From Roseibacillus sp. (lineage in GTDB: Bacteria > Verrucomicrobiota > Verrucomicrobiia > Verrucomicrobiales > Akkermansiaceae): DNA of 33,308 nucleotides. A model generated the notes under the pieces. The model did no database searches and was not told the origin of the DNA. It saw only the letters and a program-made list of their open reading frames with translations. Shown in pieces: positions 1-11,355 of this stretch (positions within the stretch are counted from its first letter, which is position 1; every line of letters starts with the position of its first letter). The stretch lies in assembly GCA_002709915.1 (NCBI GenBank), contig PARF01000092.1:1-33308 (forward strand), in the 5' to 3' direction. Both the position numbers and the translations under genes were made by a program.

Positions 1-1
1 A

Positions 2-1654
2 ATCACCGATTCCGTGGAGTTGGAGCTTGGAACCGATCCCAACAATGCGGGTGATCGACCCTTCGAGACTGGCGGAAGCATCGGAATTAATTTTGTCAGC
101 AACCGTGATCCTGCTGCTACCATTCTCCCGGCGGAGGAGGCGGGATTTCCGGAAGTCGCTCAAACGAACTGGAACAACACCAGGGGAGCCCCTAGCGGGA
201 ATAATATCAACCTCCTCGGAGATGAAATTACACTGGTTGACAGCGAAGGGCAGGACAGTCGTATCATCGCAATCTGGGATGCGAACAGCACCTATAACAC
301 GGAGAACGGGAGCGAACCCGCTGATAACAAGCTGATGAACGGCTACTTGGATAATGTGGGGCCCGGGGGCTTTGCGACGGTAGATATCCTGAACATCACC
401 TATGCAAATTACGACGTTTACGTGTATTTTGGAGCCGATCAGAGTGGAAGGCTAGGGGCGATTGAGAGCACAACCGCCGGACAGACGTTCTCCTACTCGA
501 CCTTCTCCCAGTTCTCTGGCGCAGGAGGAGCATTCCCTGGCGCTTATGCCAGAACCACGGATGAAGGATCAGGAAACCCCCCGGCGAATTTCTGTATCTT
601 CCGTAACCAATCCTCGGGTTCCTTTTCAGTGCAGCTCAACCGGGGTATCAACAACTCGGGAATCTACGGTATTCAGATTGTTCCCACCGATCCGACAAAT
701 ACGGATTTGATAGAGAATGCCGGTGCTACAGTGGAAGACGCAATTCCGCTTGGTGTCCTGGGGACTCGAGAAACGGAGTTCGTTTTTGATACCCTGCAAT
801 CCTCGATCGATACCGAGATCGCTCTCTTTTATCCTGACGGAAGATTGGGGCCCGAGAATGATGACTTTAATGGGACGCTGCAAAGTGGACTTGCTTTTAG
901 CAATGTAGCACCAGGGACGTGGTATATTGTAGTAGGTCAATATGACACCACCTTCGCTAACGGGTTTTCCGCCACCGGATTTCCTTCCGGGAGTATTATC
1001 GCGCTGACCGTCAACGCAAATGAAACTACCAGAGCCCGTATTCAGCAAACAGGCGTGGTGTGGTTTTCATTCGAATCGCGTCCGCAAGCGGTAAGCCTTG
1101 GATCCCTTGGAGATGGGAGTCTGCCTCTCCAGTTCACCACCCTTGGGTCCACGATAGATACTGAAATGGCACTTTACGGTCTGGAAGGTGAGCTTCTCGC
1201 CGAAAATGATGATTTCAATGGAGCGTTACAAAGTGGCATCACCGCAGGAAATCTCGAGGAGGGAACGTATTACATCGCGGTCAGTCAGTATAACACAATC
1301 TTCAGTGAAGAGTTTGATGTCAACGGTCCCCCAGGAGCAGCCAACTTCCTTTTGAATTATGGGGAGAACCAGTTGATCCAAGGTGCGCTCCCGGCAAATG
1401 GCGTGCAGTGGTTCAGCTTTGAGATCACCCCAATAGTTGTGCCTGAGGTTGCCCTCTCCGAGGTCTGGCTCAGCGGAGGTACCTTAAACATGAGCTGGCA
1501 AACAGATGCTGGTATGACCTATCGCGTGCAACGTTCTCCTGACCTCCAAACCTGGCAGAATGTGGGTAGGGTGAGAGCAGGAACTGGAAGTCTCATGCAA
1601 CACTCTCAGCCTGTCACCGGTGGCAGGGCGTTTTTCAGGGTGGTGATTCCCTGA
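2..1654 (+). CDS. Secreted modular repeat protein, 5' end missing
   Basis: The frame is open from the first complete codon, so the true start lies upstream of the window. The GTG at 14 is only an internal valine. The first residues (TDSVELELGTDPNNAG) are the tail of a thrombospondin-3-like calcium repeat of the type DxDGDGxxDxxExxxGTDP. A beta-rich region I do not recognise follows (about nt 80-700). Then come two PPC/DVUA0089-like beta-sandwich repeats (about nt 735-1075 and 1085-1430), each with the core DTE-(I/M)-AL-(F/Y), NDD, and G-T-(W/Y)-YI-V near GQY/SQY. Both end in a VWFSFE / VQWFSFE strand. The C-terminus is the YRVQRSPDLQTWQNVG...FFRV module that recurs in other proteins here. It ends in TGA 52 bp from the convergent CotH gene. 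Probably surface or extracellular; no enzymatic motif is visible. Confidence 0.85.
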   Translation: MTDSVELELGTDPNNAGDRPFETGGSIGINFVSNRDPAATILPAEEAGFPEVAQTNWNNTRGAPSGNNINLLGDEITLVDSEGQDSRIIAIWDANSTYNTENGSEPADNKLMNGYLDNVGPGGFATVDILNITYANYDVYVYFGADQSGRLGAIESTTAGQTFSYSTFSQFSGAGGAFPGAYARTTDEGSGNPPANFCIFRNQSSGSFSVQLNRGINNSGIYGIQIVPTDPTNTDLIENAGATVEDAIPLGVLGTRETEFVFDTLQSSIDTEIALFYPDGRLGPENDDFNGTLQSGLAFSNVAPGTWYIVVGQYDTTFANGFSATGFPSGSIIALTVNANETTRARIQQTGVVWFSFESRPQAVSLGSLGDGSLPLQFTTLGSTIDTEMALYGLEGELLAENDDFNGALQSGITAGNLEEGTYYIAVSQYNTIFSEEFDVNGPPGAANFLLNYGENQLIQGALPANGVQWFSFEITPIVVPEVALSEVWLSGGTLNMSWQTDAGMTYRVQRSPDLQTWQNVGRVRAGTGSLMQHSQPVTGGRAFFRVVIP

Positions 1655-1706
1655 GAGTTCCTGGTTTCATCATGGTGAGGCTGCTGCCAGAAGGCACATT
1701 TCAACA

Positions 1707-4700
1707 TCATGGCTTGGTAGTTATCGCAAGGCGGAGAAATTCGCGCTCGCTAGTCCCTATTGCGTTGTTACTTACAAACCAGACTGAGCTTGTGCCGTCG
1801 CCATTATTTGTGCGTCCGAGATAGACGGGGCCGTCTGTCCAGTTGACGAGGTCGCTAGAACTCTCACCCCGGAATGAGATTTCATCTGCACCAATCTGGT
1901 GCTGGAAGACCATCGCCGCAAAGAGCTGCCCATCCGTTTCGACAATAGCTGATTGGACCTGGTCTGTTGCGTCAAAGATATTGGGATCGTGGCCCGTAGC
2001 GAATTCGAGAAGGGAGGCGCTGCAGTCACCATCGTCGTCCAGAGTGAGGTCAGCGACTCGATTGGTGACCATCCAGGTGGCGAGATCGATAGTGTCGCTT
2101 CCGTTGACGTTACCGTTCACGGTTGCGCTGGTTCGCCAGCTCTGAGGGAGAGTCGGCTCATTGAGCCCGGGGCACATCAGGACGAGCGAATAGCCTGAGC
2201 CATCGGCGCTGGATGGCCATGGGGCTCTGTCGTTATAGGTGAAGTCGGCTATGGTAGTTCCGGAAGCGTCTTCTAATCGAAGCCGTTCCCCATCATTAGA
2301 GAGCCTGTTCGAATTGCTGATTTGATACTGCCCGATGACGGGGAGTCCTCCCCCATAGCGCTGGATGAAGGCGGCTTCATTTCCCGCAACGATTACTCGC
2401 GCACCCGGATCGAGGGTAGAGGAGGGAAAGTTGAAAGTGATGCCGTTGGTGAAGGCGAGATTGGTAAGGTCGATCGCCTGAGTTTCGCTAAGATTCTGCA
2501 TCTCGATAAACTCAAAGGCTTCGGAATCGAAGAAGCCGGCGATCTGGTCGTCCGCCGTGGGAGGACCTGGATGGTAATTGAACTCAGTAATCGCAAAATT
2601 AGCCGCGGTGGCAGGGGCTAGAGTGCTGGATCCCGTAATGTCCACGCTGTCCTGCGAGATCACCACTCCATCAAAACCAACCGCCTCGAGGGTGATGGTG
2701 TTGGCTCCTGGTGAGACCGGGACAGTAACCTCCCAGCTGTTGTTGTCTGTCCAGGTGATCGGCAGAGCGCCTCCGCCCGAAAAGCGAATCTCGCGCACAT
2801 CAACCCAGCCGTCTCCTGAGACGGTGATGAAGGACTGGTTAGTCTCCGTGCCATCAGGAGTGTTGATGCGATAGGGGATGTTAGCCACCGCATTATTAAT
2901 GAGGTTAGCAGCATGCCTGCTTCTTGTGTTGATGTAGGATCTGAATGTGGAAAGGCTGGGTTGATTGCCGGTGAGGAAGCACTGATAGTGGTCGATCCAT
3001 TCGTTGATGTATGCGGAATTGAAGCTGGTATTGACGATGTCGAGGATGTGTCCGTAGTAGGCTCGTTCGTTGGCGGGGCTGGCTGCGAGGAGTTTATCGA
3101 GATCTCCGTTTGGAGTGAGGTCCGAAGTAGCTCCCCGATTGAACGAGAAATCCATGTCCCACGGGAAATACAGAGCCTTTCCGTCGCTGGGCCGGAAGTA
3201 GAAGACCGCGTTGTGCTGTGATCCACTGCTGTAGTTGTCGCCAATACCGCAGAGCACCTGGACTGCAAAGGAACGTAGCCACTGATCCACATCCAGAAGT
3301 TCGTTGGTTGCATCTCGGTAAGAATTTCCGCTGAGTCCCATCGCGATCAGCATTTCTATCAGGGGCTCATAGTCGTCGGCGTCCTTGTTATTATCGATCT
3401 GCCAGTGATAGCGGTAGAGTTCCTTGTTTCGGCGGCCACTAATGCTGCGCATGGAGACTCCTGCCACATTATCAGGGTTCGGGCGTTTGAGGTCCTCTGG
3501 GCCACCGCCGGCGGTGGTAGTGGGATAGTAGATCAACTCATACTCGAACATGGTTCCTTCGTCGCCATCGGGGAACTGGTTCTCGAGCCATTCATCATCG
3601 AACTTTGATTTCAGTAGCATGGCGGAACCGGTTTGAGCAGAGCGGGGCGCGATCACTCTGATCAGATCATCATTCATGCCTGGAATGTTACCGGCGCGAC
3701 TGACGATGTGCTTGACCAGCATTTCCTTCTGACTGAACTGATCGCCGGCACCACTACGGTCCACAGCCACGACTGAGTGAGCTCCGAGGAATGGTTGGTC
3801 ATCCGGAAAGCGGACGTTAAATCCGACTCGAACAGGCTTGTTTCGACCGCGTTGGCTTCCTTTCAGGCGGACTCCGCAGTTGTAGTAGATCTCGCTCTCA
3901 TTGTAGATGATGGTGCACCCGATACGGTCGTTGCTCATCACTTCGGTCTCCCGGTGAAGAAAGTCCCGGTCGGCATTGGTCATGACGATCCGGAAGTTGT
4001 TGGGTTGGCAGTCTCCGTAATCGAGGTTAGCCTGCCCGTCGTCCCACGGGATGATGGCGTGAGAATCGGGACCGGCCCGGGGGATGAAAGAGGTGGCTCC
4101 ATTTGCGTCCCGACCGGCAACATAAAATCGCACTTTGCGGCCCCTTGATTGTCCGGGAATTGTTGCAGAGTAGCGACCTTCACCGCGATCGGTCATTGAT
4201 ATGCTGGCAAAGTTGCCTCCATCGACGGAGTAGAACACGGTCATGCTCGCCACTTCGTCGGGGTCGGATGCCTGCACTGTTACGGTGGCGCGCCGGTTGG
4301 CCGCAGGGACGGCCGGAGTGTGGGAAAGGTCTCTGAAAGTAGGGCCGGCGTTCGCGACTTGCTGCGAGTTGGGCGCGCCGGGTGTTCCGCCGTCCAGCGG
4401 TGCGTCCAAGATGGTAGTGCGAGGCAGCCGATTGAAGTAGAGACGCGTATTGAGTTGATTGGACCCACCCAGCCACTTTGCCCGGAAGCTGATCTCATAG
4501 GGCGACGACGAGTTGATATTCACAAAGGTATTGCCGTCCTTGAGGGTGGTTTCAGCATGGTTGTGCATGTGCTCCATGGCGCCGGTCGCATGCACATGGA
4601 GAACTTTGTTTCCCGGGTTTTCCGGGTCGTCGATTACCTCGGCGTGGCGGTGGTTGCCCCGCATGCGCCAGCGGTCAAAATCGCCCCCGCTGAATGTGCC

Positions 4701-7700
4701 GTTCTGAATCAACTGGCGGGGGCTGCTAGTCGGATTCTCTATAACGCTGATGTCGTCGATGAGAAACTCGCCTGCATCGAGTAGTCCGAAGATAAACTCG
4801 TTATAGCGGTCTGGGTCGTTGCTGGGAATTCTGCTGCCGCGCCCCGAGTAGGTGATGGTTTGCCATGCCCCGCTCTTGAGGCTGCCAGCCCACGCTTCTG
4901 GCGTGCTGTTATCGGAGTCTGGATCACGTAGTTCGAGGCTGGATCCGCCGCCGTCAGCCGCTTCTGGCCAGCGCCCGCCGTCGTAAAAGCGTACCTCGTC
5001 GACCGGATTCTTGCTGGCGTCGATCAGGCGCAAACGTTCCCCCTTGCGCGAGAGGCTTCCGTTCCATTGTCCGGCAATGTCGATTCCAGGAAACTTGGCG
5101 GCTAACGAGTCGGCGTCACGTGCAACAATTAGAAACTCGCCATCGTTCAGTATGGTTCCCGGTGGGAACTCGAAGTCTACTCCGTCGCTGAGACTCCATC
5201 CGCCCAGGTTCACTGGGGACGAGCCCTTGTTGTAGAGTTCGATCCATTGTTCGTTGGAGTTGCGAAAGGGAATGCCCTCCCGTGCCGAGACTAACTGTGC
5301 ACCCATCACCACGTCGCTGCTCCCGGAGTTGGCTTGATGCACTTCAACCGAGAGTCGATTGAGCCCGGTGGTGAGGGCGGCCAATGCTGAAGTAGTAAGA
5401 GTTTTAGTGATCACCGCAGCGTTTCCCACGGTAGCACTGGCTGTTGTGCTGGAAGTAATGGGTTCGTCGTCCATCTGGAAGCGTTCGATCTCGACTCCGT
5501 TAAGGTAGAAAATGGCGCCATCATCAATCTGATGGGTCAATTCGAGGAGCGTGATGTCGTTGCGTTCCTGTTGGGTCAGGACAAAGTCGGTCTCAAAGTA
5601 GAATGTGAGCACCCGTGGGTCGCGTGAGGCGAGGGGCGAAAGTGGCGTGTTGATCTCATGGGTCAGCACTCCCGGATTCTCGACTCCCAGCGGCCCGGAT
5701 CCGGAGAACCAGTTCAGGTCGTCGACGGGATGGGTCACGGTTTCCCATGTATTTCCGAGGTTGGCACCACTTTCATTAAATCGCCAGGGATCGTCCCAGT
5801 CGAGAAGCACGGTCGGTGGCGGTGGGGGAGTAGCAGGAAGCGGGCGCGGGTTGTACATGATTTCATTGATCACGATGTCGCTTTCCAGATTGAAGGAATT
5901 CGGGGCGCCGAAGGAGGGCTCGCTGGGGTAGAGCCATTGATCTCCGGCGAGGCCACGCAGACGGTTTGTCACTTCCCGGGCGTCAGCGAGTTCGATGCCA
6001 CCGGGACGGTAGAGCGCAAGGCGATGACCGTCCGAGACAGGAAAAGTGGGGCTGATGATGAGGTTAGAGCCCGCGGCGAGGAAACCGCCAGGGAGGAGCT
6101 GGATATCTCCAGACGAGGAACGCAATTGATAGCCGGTTAGCTCCACCGCGCTGGAGCTTATGTTGGTGATCTCAACTTGGAAGCTGGGGTCGCTTCCTGC
6201 CGAGATTTCGCTGAATATAATGCTGCGGTCGCGCTCACCGGGTGTGAGGTCCTCCTCGGTCGCACTTAGGAGGGCGCCAAAGGTCATGTCAGGGCTCTCT
6301 GGGGCATCCTGGTGAACTTCCACCGCGATCGTATTACGGCCGGGGAGCAGACTGCTTCCAGAAAGAGAAATGGGAGGGAGGAGAGAGGCGCTTTGAATTT
6401 CGCTCTGAGCGAGGGTGTCATGGTTCACCTCGCCACCCGGCATGTTCTCACGGTGAATTTCGGTTCCATTCAGATAGACGACCGCTCCATCATCAAGCAG
6501 TAGTTGTAGATTCAGAGTGGTCCGGGCTGGATTGCCGTTAAAGATGAAATCGTGGCGGAAGTAGTATGTGGTCGCTCCAAGGGTCAACTCACTACCAAGA
6601 TCGCCCACGCCACCTCCATCGATCGTCGGCGCGGTGAGGGGTGTCAAGGTTCCTCCTGCGAGTCCTGCAATGGAACTCGAAGGAAGAGCTTTTTCCCAGA
6701 TAGCCGGATCGTCGAGTGAGCCATTAAAAAACTCTCCCCCCCCGCCAGTTGTCTCGCCGCCAAAATAGAGTGGCTGTGGCTGGCCGAGTCCGTTGCTTAT
6801 GGAGCCCGTGGAAGCCTGCGTCCCATTACGAAAATAGGTCAGGGTGCTGCCGGCCTTGACTAGCGCGTGGTGTTGCCACTGTCCGGCAGGGAGGTCGGGA
6901 TATTCCAGATTGTTGTTTCCTTGGCCATTCATGTGCCACTCGACCTTGCTCGGAGTAAACTTAATGAACTGGCGGGGCGAAAAATCCGATCCGTTGGGGG
7001 CAAAGCGATTACCCAGGATGATCGAGTTCTGCTCCGTATCGCCGAGGGCGCGGCGGGCCCAGAAGGACCAGGTGAAGTCCCGGGCTAACGTCATGACCGG
7101 AATAGTGGTCGCCCCTGTATTGCCGAAACTGCCCGAATTACCGGTGAAGGTAAGAAAGGAGCTACGAGTTTCATCGCTACCCCAACTCGTGCCGCTGAGA
7201 GAAGCTTCATTGCTGCTTTGGGAGACATCGGCTGCTGTGTTCCCGGTGCCTTCGTCGAGAGGCCAGTATCCCAGAAGGCCTTCACCGGCGCCTCTGGGTT
7301 CCGTAGCGCCAGCAAAGAAGACACCGTTGCCGCTGGCCCACGCGTCATCATCGAAAGAGGGGCTCTGCCAGTTGAGCGCTGGGGCTGTGTCAGTTTCCCG
7401 ATATTTCCACGCTGAGGACAGAGTAAGGATAGAGCGGACAGTTGGCGGTTGACCTTCGAGGGGAAAGTTGGAGACGCCCGGTGTCCCGCCGGATTCAAAG
7501 CTGGCCATCCAGTTAAAAGGGCGGGACTCCGCGGTATTCTGTTTGCGCTTGGAGAGAGTTGCTCCCAAGCCGTCAGCGCCGACCGGCCAGTCGCCGTCGT
7601 CGCCATAGCTTACAGAGTCCATAGTACGATCGCTGTTGTTGACCAGCCGCACGGTCTCTCCGTTGTTGGCTAGACGGCCGGTGAACGGGCCAAGAGCTCT

Positions 7701-8072
7701 TTTTCCGGTGAGAGTGTGGTGGTTGGGATCGGCGGCGATCAGAAGGTAGCCATGTCCCGGAATGACCGTGTCCTCGGGAAAGGTGTAATTCACGCCGCCT
7801 TCGAGCTCCCATCCCGACATATCAACGTTTACTCCCATCAGGCTGCGCAGCTCGATCCATTCTGTGCTGCTGTTTTCGTCGAGAGGGTGATAGTGGATCT
7901 CGTTAAAGACCACCACGCTGTCTGCAGCCCGGATTGGGCAGGGCAGCCATACGACTATGAAGGCGTAGAGGATGGAGGCCCAGCCGGGCACCCACCGGTC
8001 CAGAGAGGCGCCTCCTTGTGTCAGCATCCGGTGTTGATTGTGTCGTCCCCGAAAGATCAGGAGAAACTTCAT
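1707..8072 (-). CDS. Giant secreted CotH-kinase / lamin-tail-domain protein (2121 aa)
   Basis: This looks like an exported atypical protein kinase of the CotH family on a very large scaffold. A signal peptide with a long n-region ends near residue 49 (CPIRAA). Recognisable parts in order: lamin-tail domain (about 53-165), LamG/concanavalin-like domain (about 263-460, [13 protein letters not shown]), a beta-sandwich with YYFRHDF, a second lamin-tail domain (about 735-1060), a carbohydrate-binding-like stretch, an Ig-like region, the CotH domain (about 1345-1750), a third lamin-tail domain (about 1823-1970) and a C-terminal SSDLVNW...FLRL module. The CotH core is visible as [12 protein letters not shown], the GDNY loop and [15 protein letters not shown]; in CotH kinases the aspartates of these last two motifs bind Mg-ATP. 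The ATG overlaps the stop of the upstream gene (ATGA), which fixes the start and implies translational coupling. The substrate is unknown. Confidence 0.92.
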   Translation of the reverse strand: MKFLLIFRGRHNQHRMLTQGGASLDRWVPGWASILYAFIVVWLPCPIRAADSVVVFNEIHYHPLDENSSTEWIELRSLMGVNVDMSGWELEGGVNYTFPEDTVIPGHGYLLIAADPNHHTLTGKRALGPFTGRLANNGETVRLVNNSDRTMDSVSYGDDGDWPVGADGLGATLSKRKQNTAESRPFNWMASFESGGTPGVSNFPLEGQPPTVRSILTLSSAWKYRETDTAPALNWQSPSFDDDAWASGNGVFFAGATEPRGAGEGLLGYWPLDEGTGNTAADVSQSSNEASLSGTSWGSDETRSSFLTFTGNSGSFGNTGATTIPVMTLARDFTWSFWARRALGDTEQNSIILGNRFAPNGSDFSPRQFIKFTPSKVEWHMNGQGNNNLEYPDLPAGQWQHHALVKAGSTLTYFRNGTQASTGSISNGLGQPQPLYFGGETTGGGGEFFNGSLDDPAIWEKALPSSSIAGLAGGTLTPLTAPTIDGGGVGDLGSELTLGATTYYFRHDFIFNGNPARTTLNLQLLLDDGAVVYLNGTEIHRENMPGGEVNHDTLAQSEIQSASLLPPISLSGSSLLPGRNTIAVEVHQDAPESPDMTFGALLSATEEDLTPGERDRSIIFSEISAGSDPSFQVEITNISSSAVELTGYQLRSSSGDIQLLPGGFLAAGSNLIISPTFPVSDGHRLALYRPGGIELADAREVTNRLRGLAGDQWLYPSEPSFGAPNSFNLESDIVINEIMYNPRPLPATPPPPPTVLLDWDDPWRFNESGANLGNTWETVTHPVDDLNWFSGSGPLGVENPGVLTHEINTPLSPLASRDPRVLTFYFETDFVLTQQERNDITLLELTHQIDDGAIFYLNGVEIERFQMDDEPITSSTTASATVGNAAVITKTLTTSALAALTTGLNRLSVEVHQANSGSSDVVMGAQLVSAREGIPFRNSNEQWIELYNKGSSPVNLGGWSLSDGVDFEFPPGTILNDGEFLIVARDADSLAAKFPGIDIAGQWNGSLSRKGERLRLIDASKNPVDEVRFYDGGRWPEAADGGGSSLELRDPDSDNSTPEAWAGSLKSGAWQTITYSGRGSRIPSNDPDRYNEFIFGLLDAGEFLIDDISVIENPTSSPRQLIQNGTFSGGDFDRWRMRGNHRHAEVIDDPENPGNKVLHVHATGAMEHMHNHAETTLKDGNTFVNINSSSPYEISFRAKWLGGSNQLNTRLYFNRLPRTTILDAPLDGGTPGAPNSQQVANAGPTFRDLSHTPAVPAANRRATVTVQASDPDEVASMTVFYSVDGGNFASISMTDRGEGRYSATIPGQSRGRKVRFYVAGRDANGATSFIPRAGPDSHAIIPWDDGQANLDYGDCQPNNFRIVMTNADRDFLHRETEVMSNDRIGCTIIYNESEIYYNCGVRLKGSQRGRNKPVRVGFNVRFPDDQPFLGAHSVVAVDRSGAGDQFSQKEMLVKHIVSRAGNIPGMNDDLIRVIAPRSAQTGSAMLLKSKFDDEWLENQFPDGDEGTMFEYELIYYPTTTAGGGPEDLKRPNPDNVAGVSMRSISGRRNKELYRYHWQIDNNKDADDYEPLIEMLIAMGLSGNSYRDATNELLDVDQWLRSFAVQVLCGIGDNYSSGSQHNAVFYFRPSDGKALYFPWDMDFSFNRGATSDLTPNGDLDKLLAASPANERAYYGHILDIVNTSFNSAYINEWIDHYQCFLTGNQPSLSTFRSYINTRSRHAANLINNAVANIPYRINTPDGTETNQSFITVSGDGWVDVREIRFSGGGALPITWTDNNSWEVTVPVSPGANTITLEAVGFDGVVISQDSVDITGSSTLAPATAANFAITEFNYHPGPPTADDQIAGFFDSEAFEFIEMQNLSETQAIDLTNLAFTNGITFNFPSSTLDPGARVIVAGNEAAFIQRYGGGLPVIGQYQISNSNRLSNDGERLRLEDASGTTIADFTYNDRAPWPSSADGSGYSLVLMCPGLNEPTLPQSWRTSATVNGNVNGSDTIDLATWMVTNRVADLTLDDDGDCSASLLEFATGHDPNIFDATDQVQSAIVETDGQLFAAMVFQHQIGADEISFRGESSSDLVNWTDGPVYLGRTNNGDGTSSVWFVSNNAIGTSEREFLRLAITTKP

Positions 8073-10351
8073 GGTATAGTGACGCTAACGTCATCCAGAT
8101 ACCAGCCGGGGAAGTCACCGAAGTTGTCGCTCATGAGGCGGAACTCAATCTTAATCAGATTACCCAATGCGGCGGCAGGGAGCTTTGTGCTGACGTTTTC
8201 CCAGAGGCCCAAGGTGGTTCCCTCTATAGCGGAGCTGACGACGGCGAGGAGTGAATTGTCGGCCGCGTTGAGAACTCGGATTTCACCGGAGTCAAAGACC
8301 TCTTCGATGTCACGGAATTCGGAGTAATTCAGGGTAGCCTCTCCAGCTAGGCTAAGGTCGATGGCAGGAGAGCGTAGCCAGATGTCGGCATCGGCTTGAT
8401 AATTTTCGGTCAGGTTCGTTCCAAAGCAGTTCAACCCACTGTTAGCGGCGGAAGGCCCGGGAGCGCCCGGCGATCCCAGCTCCCAGTTAGTGTCGCCGGG
8501 AGCAGTGTCGTCTACCCCGGTGGTCCAGCCTCCCTGCCCATTCTCGAAGCTTTCTTCGAAGATCGGAACGGGAGGGGCGTCAAACTCCTCGATCACGAAG
8601 TAACGATCGGACTCTGCCGGCAGCGGGAAGGTAAGGGTGTTGGTCGCCGGGGTTGCGACAATATCCTGATTGCCCTCGTAGATGGGCCAGGTTGCTGGTT
8701 CACCATTCGAGAGATCGGTCTCGCTGCGCAGATTGTAAAGTTTGCCCAGAGCGCTTGGCCATGAGATGACGATGTCGCTGCCAACCTGGTCGATCTCCAG
8801 CTGCATCTTGTTCGAGTTGGCTCCCGCTTTCACGTCGATCGCAAAAGCGTAGGTTCGGGTGAGGTTTGCGAAGCCGAAGCTGTCGAGGGTGGCGCCAACG
8901 CTCCCTGCTTCGGAAAAATTGGTGTTATTCGCGTGATCAGTACTGCCGAAAGAGGTGTCGGTTAAGATGCTGTTGGTTACCCCGTTGGCGTTGGGGTTCT
9001 GAATTCCGGCTGCAATGGTGGCGCCTCCCTCAGGAACAGTGAATACGTTGTTGTCAGCGCCGAAGGGGACCGCGAACTGCATTCCGGGTTCAGTGTCGAT
9101 GGTATCCCCGAAGGCGATCACGGTGTGAGAAGCCGGCCCATTTACAATGGTCAGAAAGGGGAAGACCGGCTGGGTGCCTCCGTTGGTGAGGTCAGGAGCG
9201 GCATTATACTCCCAACTGAGTGCGGTATAGGTTCCGGCATCCAGAAAGACCGTATCAGTGATGTTGATGTTCTGGCGCATCTGATTAGAGAAACCGTCGG
9301 ATTGGGTGTCGGTGACGCCGGCGAGATTGGCTCCGAAGCCGATCTTTATTGTATTGGGACTGTTGGGGTCATTCGGGTCGCTCCCCAGTGCGATTTCCTG
9401 TCCATCCGTACGTCCGTCACCATCGGTGTCGGGATCATTGGGGTCTGTGCCAGCGGTCGCTTCTTCTGCGTCCGTCAGCCCGTCGTCATCACTGTCGGTG
9501 TTCCTTGGGTTGGTGCCATTCGCGATCTCGGTTCCATCATTAATGGTGTCTCCATCGCTATCGGCTTCCCGTGGATCAGTATTATTGGCGAGCTCTTCTT
9601 CATTGCTCAGGCTGTCGTTATCGGGATCTCCGAGGGCCCCATTGGGCCCGTCCCGAGCTCCACCGGCACTTTCCCCGATGGTGCCGTCGTCATTGTCGTC
9701 CAAGCCGTTAGCATTCTCCCACGAGGCGGGGAGGCCGTCTTCATCTGCATCGGCCACCTCGCCCGGCTCGACTTCGATGGAGAAGGCGTAGGTTCGGGTC
9801 AGGTTTCCATGTCCGAAGCTGTCGAGAGTGTTTCCTACTCCGCCGGCTTCGTCGAAATTGGCACTATTCGCATGATCGGTGATGCCGAAAGAGGTGTCGG
9901 TGAGGATGCTGTTCTGCACCGAGGCACCACTGGTGTTTTGTATGCCGGCAGCTACCGTGGCACCCCCTGCGGGGATGGTGAAAGTATCGTTCGTACCGCC
10001 GAAAGGGACGAAAGTCTGCACGCCGGGTTCAGTGTCGATGGTTTCGCCGAAGGCGATCACAGTATGGTTGGCAGGGCCATTTACGATGACCAGAAAGGGA
10101 AAGACAGGTTGCGAAGCGCCATTGGTGGCGTCGGGTGCGGCATTATAGTCCCAGGTCGTAGCGTGGTAAGTCCCTGCTTCGAGAAAGACCGTATCTGAGA
10201 TGTTGATGTTCTGACGCATCTGATTTGAATTGCCATCGGAAGGCGTATCCTGAACGCCGAGGAGACCGGGCCCAAATCCAATCGTAACAGCGTGGACACG
10301 AGCTAGCAGGACGAAGCTAAAGCAGGTGGTGAGGAGTAGTCTGTTAAACAT
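8069..10351 (-). CDS. Secreted protein with two GFGP domains, calcium repeats and a C-terminal beta-sandwich (760 aa)
   Basis: The signal peptide is clear (residues 1-21, ending VHA). Next is a ~175-aa domain beginning [15 protein letters not shown] and ending YAFSIEVE. About five thrombospondin-3-like calcium repeats follow ([19 protein letters not shown] type). A second copy of the same domain starts at [13 protein letters not shown]. After it come a [12 protein letters not shown]...W module and a C-terminal domain (from [13 protein letters not shown] to [12 protein letters not shown]) that resembles MAM/jelly-roll sandwiches. The duplicated domain is also the body of the neighbouring PEP-CTERM protein. 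This gene is first in a two-gene unit and its TGA overlaps the ATG of the CotH-kinase gene, so the two are probably made together. The conserved domain has no function I recognise. Confidence 0.88.
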   Translation of the reverse strand: MFNRLLLTTCFSFVLLARVHAVTIGFGPGLLGVQDTPSDGNSNQMRQNINISDTVFLEAGTYHATTWDYNAAPDATNGASQPVFPFLVIVNGPANHTVIAFGETIDTEPGVQTFVPFGGTNDTFTIPAGGATVAAGIQNTSGASVQNSILTDTSFGITDHANSANFDEAGGVGNTLDSFGHGNLTRTYAFSIEVEPGEVADADEDGLPASWENANGLDDNDDGTIGESAGGARDGPNGALGDPDNDSLSNEEELANNTDPREADSDGDTINDGTEIANGTNPRNTDSDDDGLTDAEEATAGTDPNDPDTDGDGRTDGQEIALGSDPNDPNSPNTIKIGFGANLAGVTDTQSDGFSNQMRQNINITDTVFLDAGTYTALSWEYNAAPDLTNGGTQPVFPFLTIVNGPASHTVIAFGDTIDTEPGMQFAVPFGADNNVFTVPEGGATIAAGIQNPNANGVTNSILTDTSFGSTDHANNTNFSEAGSVGATLDSFGFANLTRTYAFAIDVKAGANSNKMQLEIDQVGSDIVISWPSALGKLYNLRSETDLSNGEPATWPIYEGNQDIVATPATNTLTFPLPAESDRYFVIEEFDAPPVPIFEESFENGQGGWTTGVDDTAPGDTNWELGSPGAPGPSAANSGLNCFGTNLTENYQADADIWLRSPAIDLSLAGEATLNYSEFRDIEEVFDSGEIRVLNAADNSLLAVVSSAIEGTTLGLWENVSTKLPAAALGNLIKIEFRLMSDNFGDFPGWYLDDVSVTIP

Positions 10352-11080
10352 GGTGAGACAAGTGGTGGTAAATTGCTCGCAGCGACAAGATTGGTTGGTT
10401 ATCAGTGCGCTATAAAAATGGGGCAGTCAGATAACCTGACCGCCCCATGGAAAGTTAATAAGTTGAGAGGGGACGGTAATCTCTTAGCGCCTCCTTCGGA
10501 GCATCAGGGCGACTCCGCTGAGAAGGATGAGAGAGATGCCAGAAGGCTCTGGGATCTGCTCGACCTCGATCGAGAAGGCGTAAGTTCGAGTGAGGTTTGC
10601 GAAGCCGAAGCTGTCGAGGGTGTTTCCTACTCCGCTGGCTTCATCAAAGAGTCCGCTGTTCGCGTGGTCAGTCGTGCCAAAGCTTGTGTCAGTGAGAATG
10701 CTGTTCTGAACCCCGTCTGCGTTGGTGTTCTGAATCCCGGCGGCAACAGTGGCCCCTCCCGCCGGAATGGTGAAGGTGGCATTCGGTCCTCCAAAGACAA
10801 CCAGGTTCTGAATTCCGGGCAAGGTGTCGATAGTGTCCCCAAAGGTGAGAACGGTGTGGTTGCTCGGTCCGTTCACAATAGTAAGGAACGGAAAGACTGG
10901 CTGAGTCGCTCCGTTGGTAGCGTCTGCCGCAGCCTGATAGTCCCAGGTCGTAGCCTGATAGACTCCCTCTGCCAGAAACACAGTGTCGGTGACATTGATG
11001 TTCTGCCTCATTTGGTTGGAAGTTCCGTTCGATGGGGTGTCCTGAACACCGACGAGATTCGGTCCAAATCCAATAGTGAC
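8826..11080 (-). repeat. Three copies of a ~175-aa 'GFGP' domain in two adjacent genes
   Basis: Copies lie at about 8826-9349, 9766-10288 and 10562-11080. All share [20 protein letters not shown]-x-[19 protein letters not shown] and LTRTYAF. Similarity is visible at the DNA level too: each copy contains GTTGATGTTCTG on the plus strand. The first two are in one protein, flanking calcium repeats; the third is the PEP-CTERM protein. This points to duplication and fusion of a once single-domain gene. Confidence 0.85.
10411..10446 (-). terminator. Rho-independent terminator of the PEP-CTERM gene
   Basis: On the minus strand the arms GGGGCGGTCAG (10446-10436) and CTGACTGCCCC (10430-10420) pair over 11 bp with one G-U pair. 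The loop is 5 nt, followed by ATTTTTATA. The wobble pair becomes an A-C mismatch on the plus strand, so the structure fits a minus-strand terminator. It lies about 40 nt past the stop of the PEP-CTERM gene and before the start of the GFGP/CotH pair. The latter therefore probably has its own promoter in the remaining ~60 bp or depends on read-through. Confidence 0.8.
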
Positions 11081-11143
11081 GGCGCTGGCACTGCTGATTA
11101 AAGAAAATGCTAAAAAGCTGGAGATTAGGGGCTTAGTTAACAT
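10484..11143 (-). CDS. PEP-CTERM sorting-domain protein with a single GFGP domain (219 aa)
   Basis: I choose the ATG at 11143 over an upstream in-frame start at 11254, because it begins a compact signal peptide (MLTKPLISSFLAFSLISSAS, then A). The mature protein is one copy of the GFGP domain (VTIGFGPNLVGVQDTPSNG onward). The C-terminus is a canonical PEP-CTERM signal: IPEPSG, a hydrophobic segment, then four arginines. In known systems such tails are processed by an exosortase in the inner membrane; no exosortase gene is in the window. The protein is a short relative of the 760-aa neighbour, which lacks the PEP-CTERM tail. A strong terminator follows, so it is probably monocistronic. Confidence 0.9.
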   Translation of the reverse strand: MLTKPLISSFLAFSLISSASAVTIGFGPNLVGVQDTPSNGTSNQMRQNINVTDTVFLAEGVYQATTWDYQAAADATNGATQPVFPFLTIVNGPSNHTVLTFGDTIDTLPGIQNLVVFGGPNATFTIPAGGATVAAGIQNTNADGVQNSILTDTSFGTTDHANSGLFDEASGVGNTLDSFGFANLTRTYAFSIEVEQIPEPSGISLILLSGVALMLRRRR

Positions 11144-11355
11144 GCAACAAATAGTGTAGGTTTTGTAGAGGTTGGCCCACTTGCTATTGGGCGGCAAGGA
11201 AAATCCAGCGGCGACCAAACGCTCGTTGGGTATAAACTGCCTCGTTTTTGACAATGCGGTCGAGAATGCTCGTGGATTGTAATGAAAATAGGCTGGGGGC
11301 TCGGCATGAGAACGGTGCCTGTAAAGGTGGTCGAGACGTGATATAGGGCTGCGTT

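Noticed and set aside
9125-10198. 357-codon open frame on the plus strand
   Set aside because: Antisense shadow of the calcium repeats and GFGP domains; no recognisable protein content, low-complexity residues.
10373-11101. 242-codon open frame on the plus strand
   Set aside because: Antisense to the PEP-CTERM gene and runs through its terminator.
11250-11300. TTGACA on the plus strand near 11250 as promoter of the putative selenoprotein gene
   Set aside because: The only TATAAT-like hexamer is about 24 bp away, too far.
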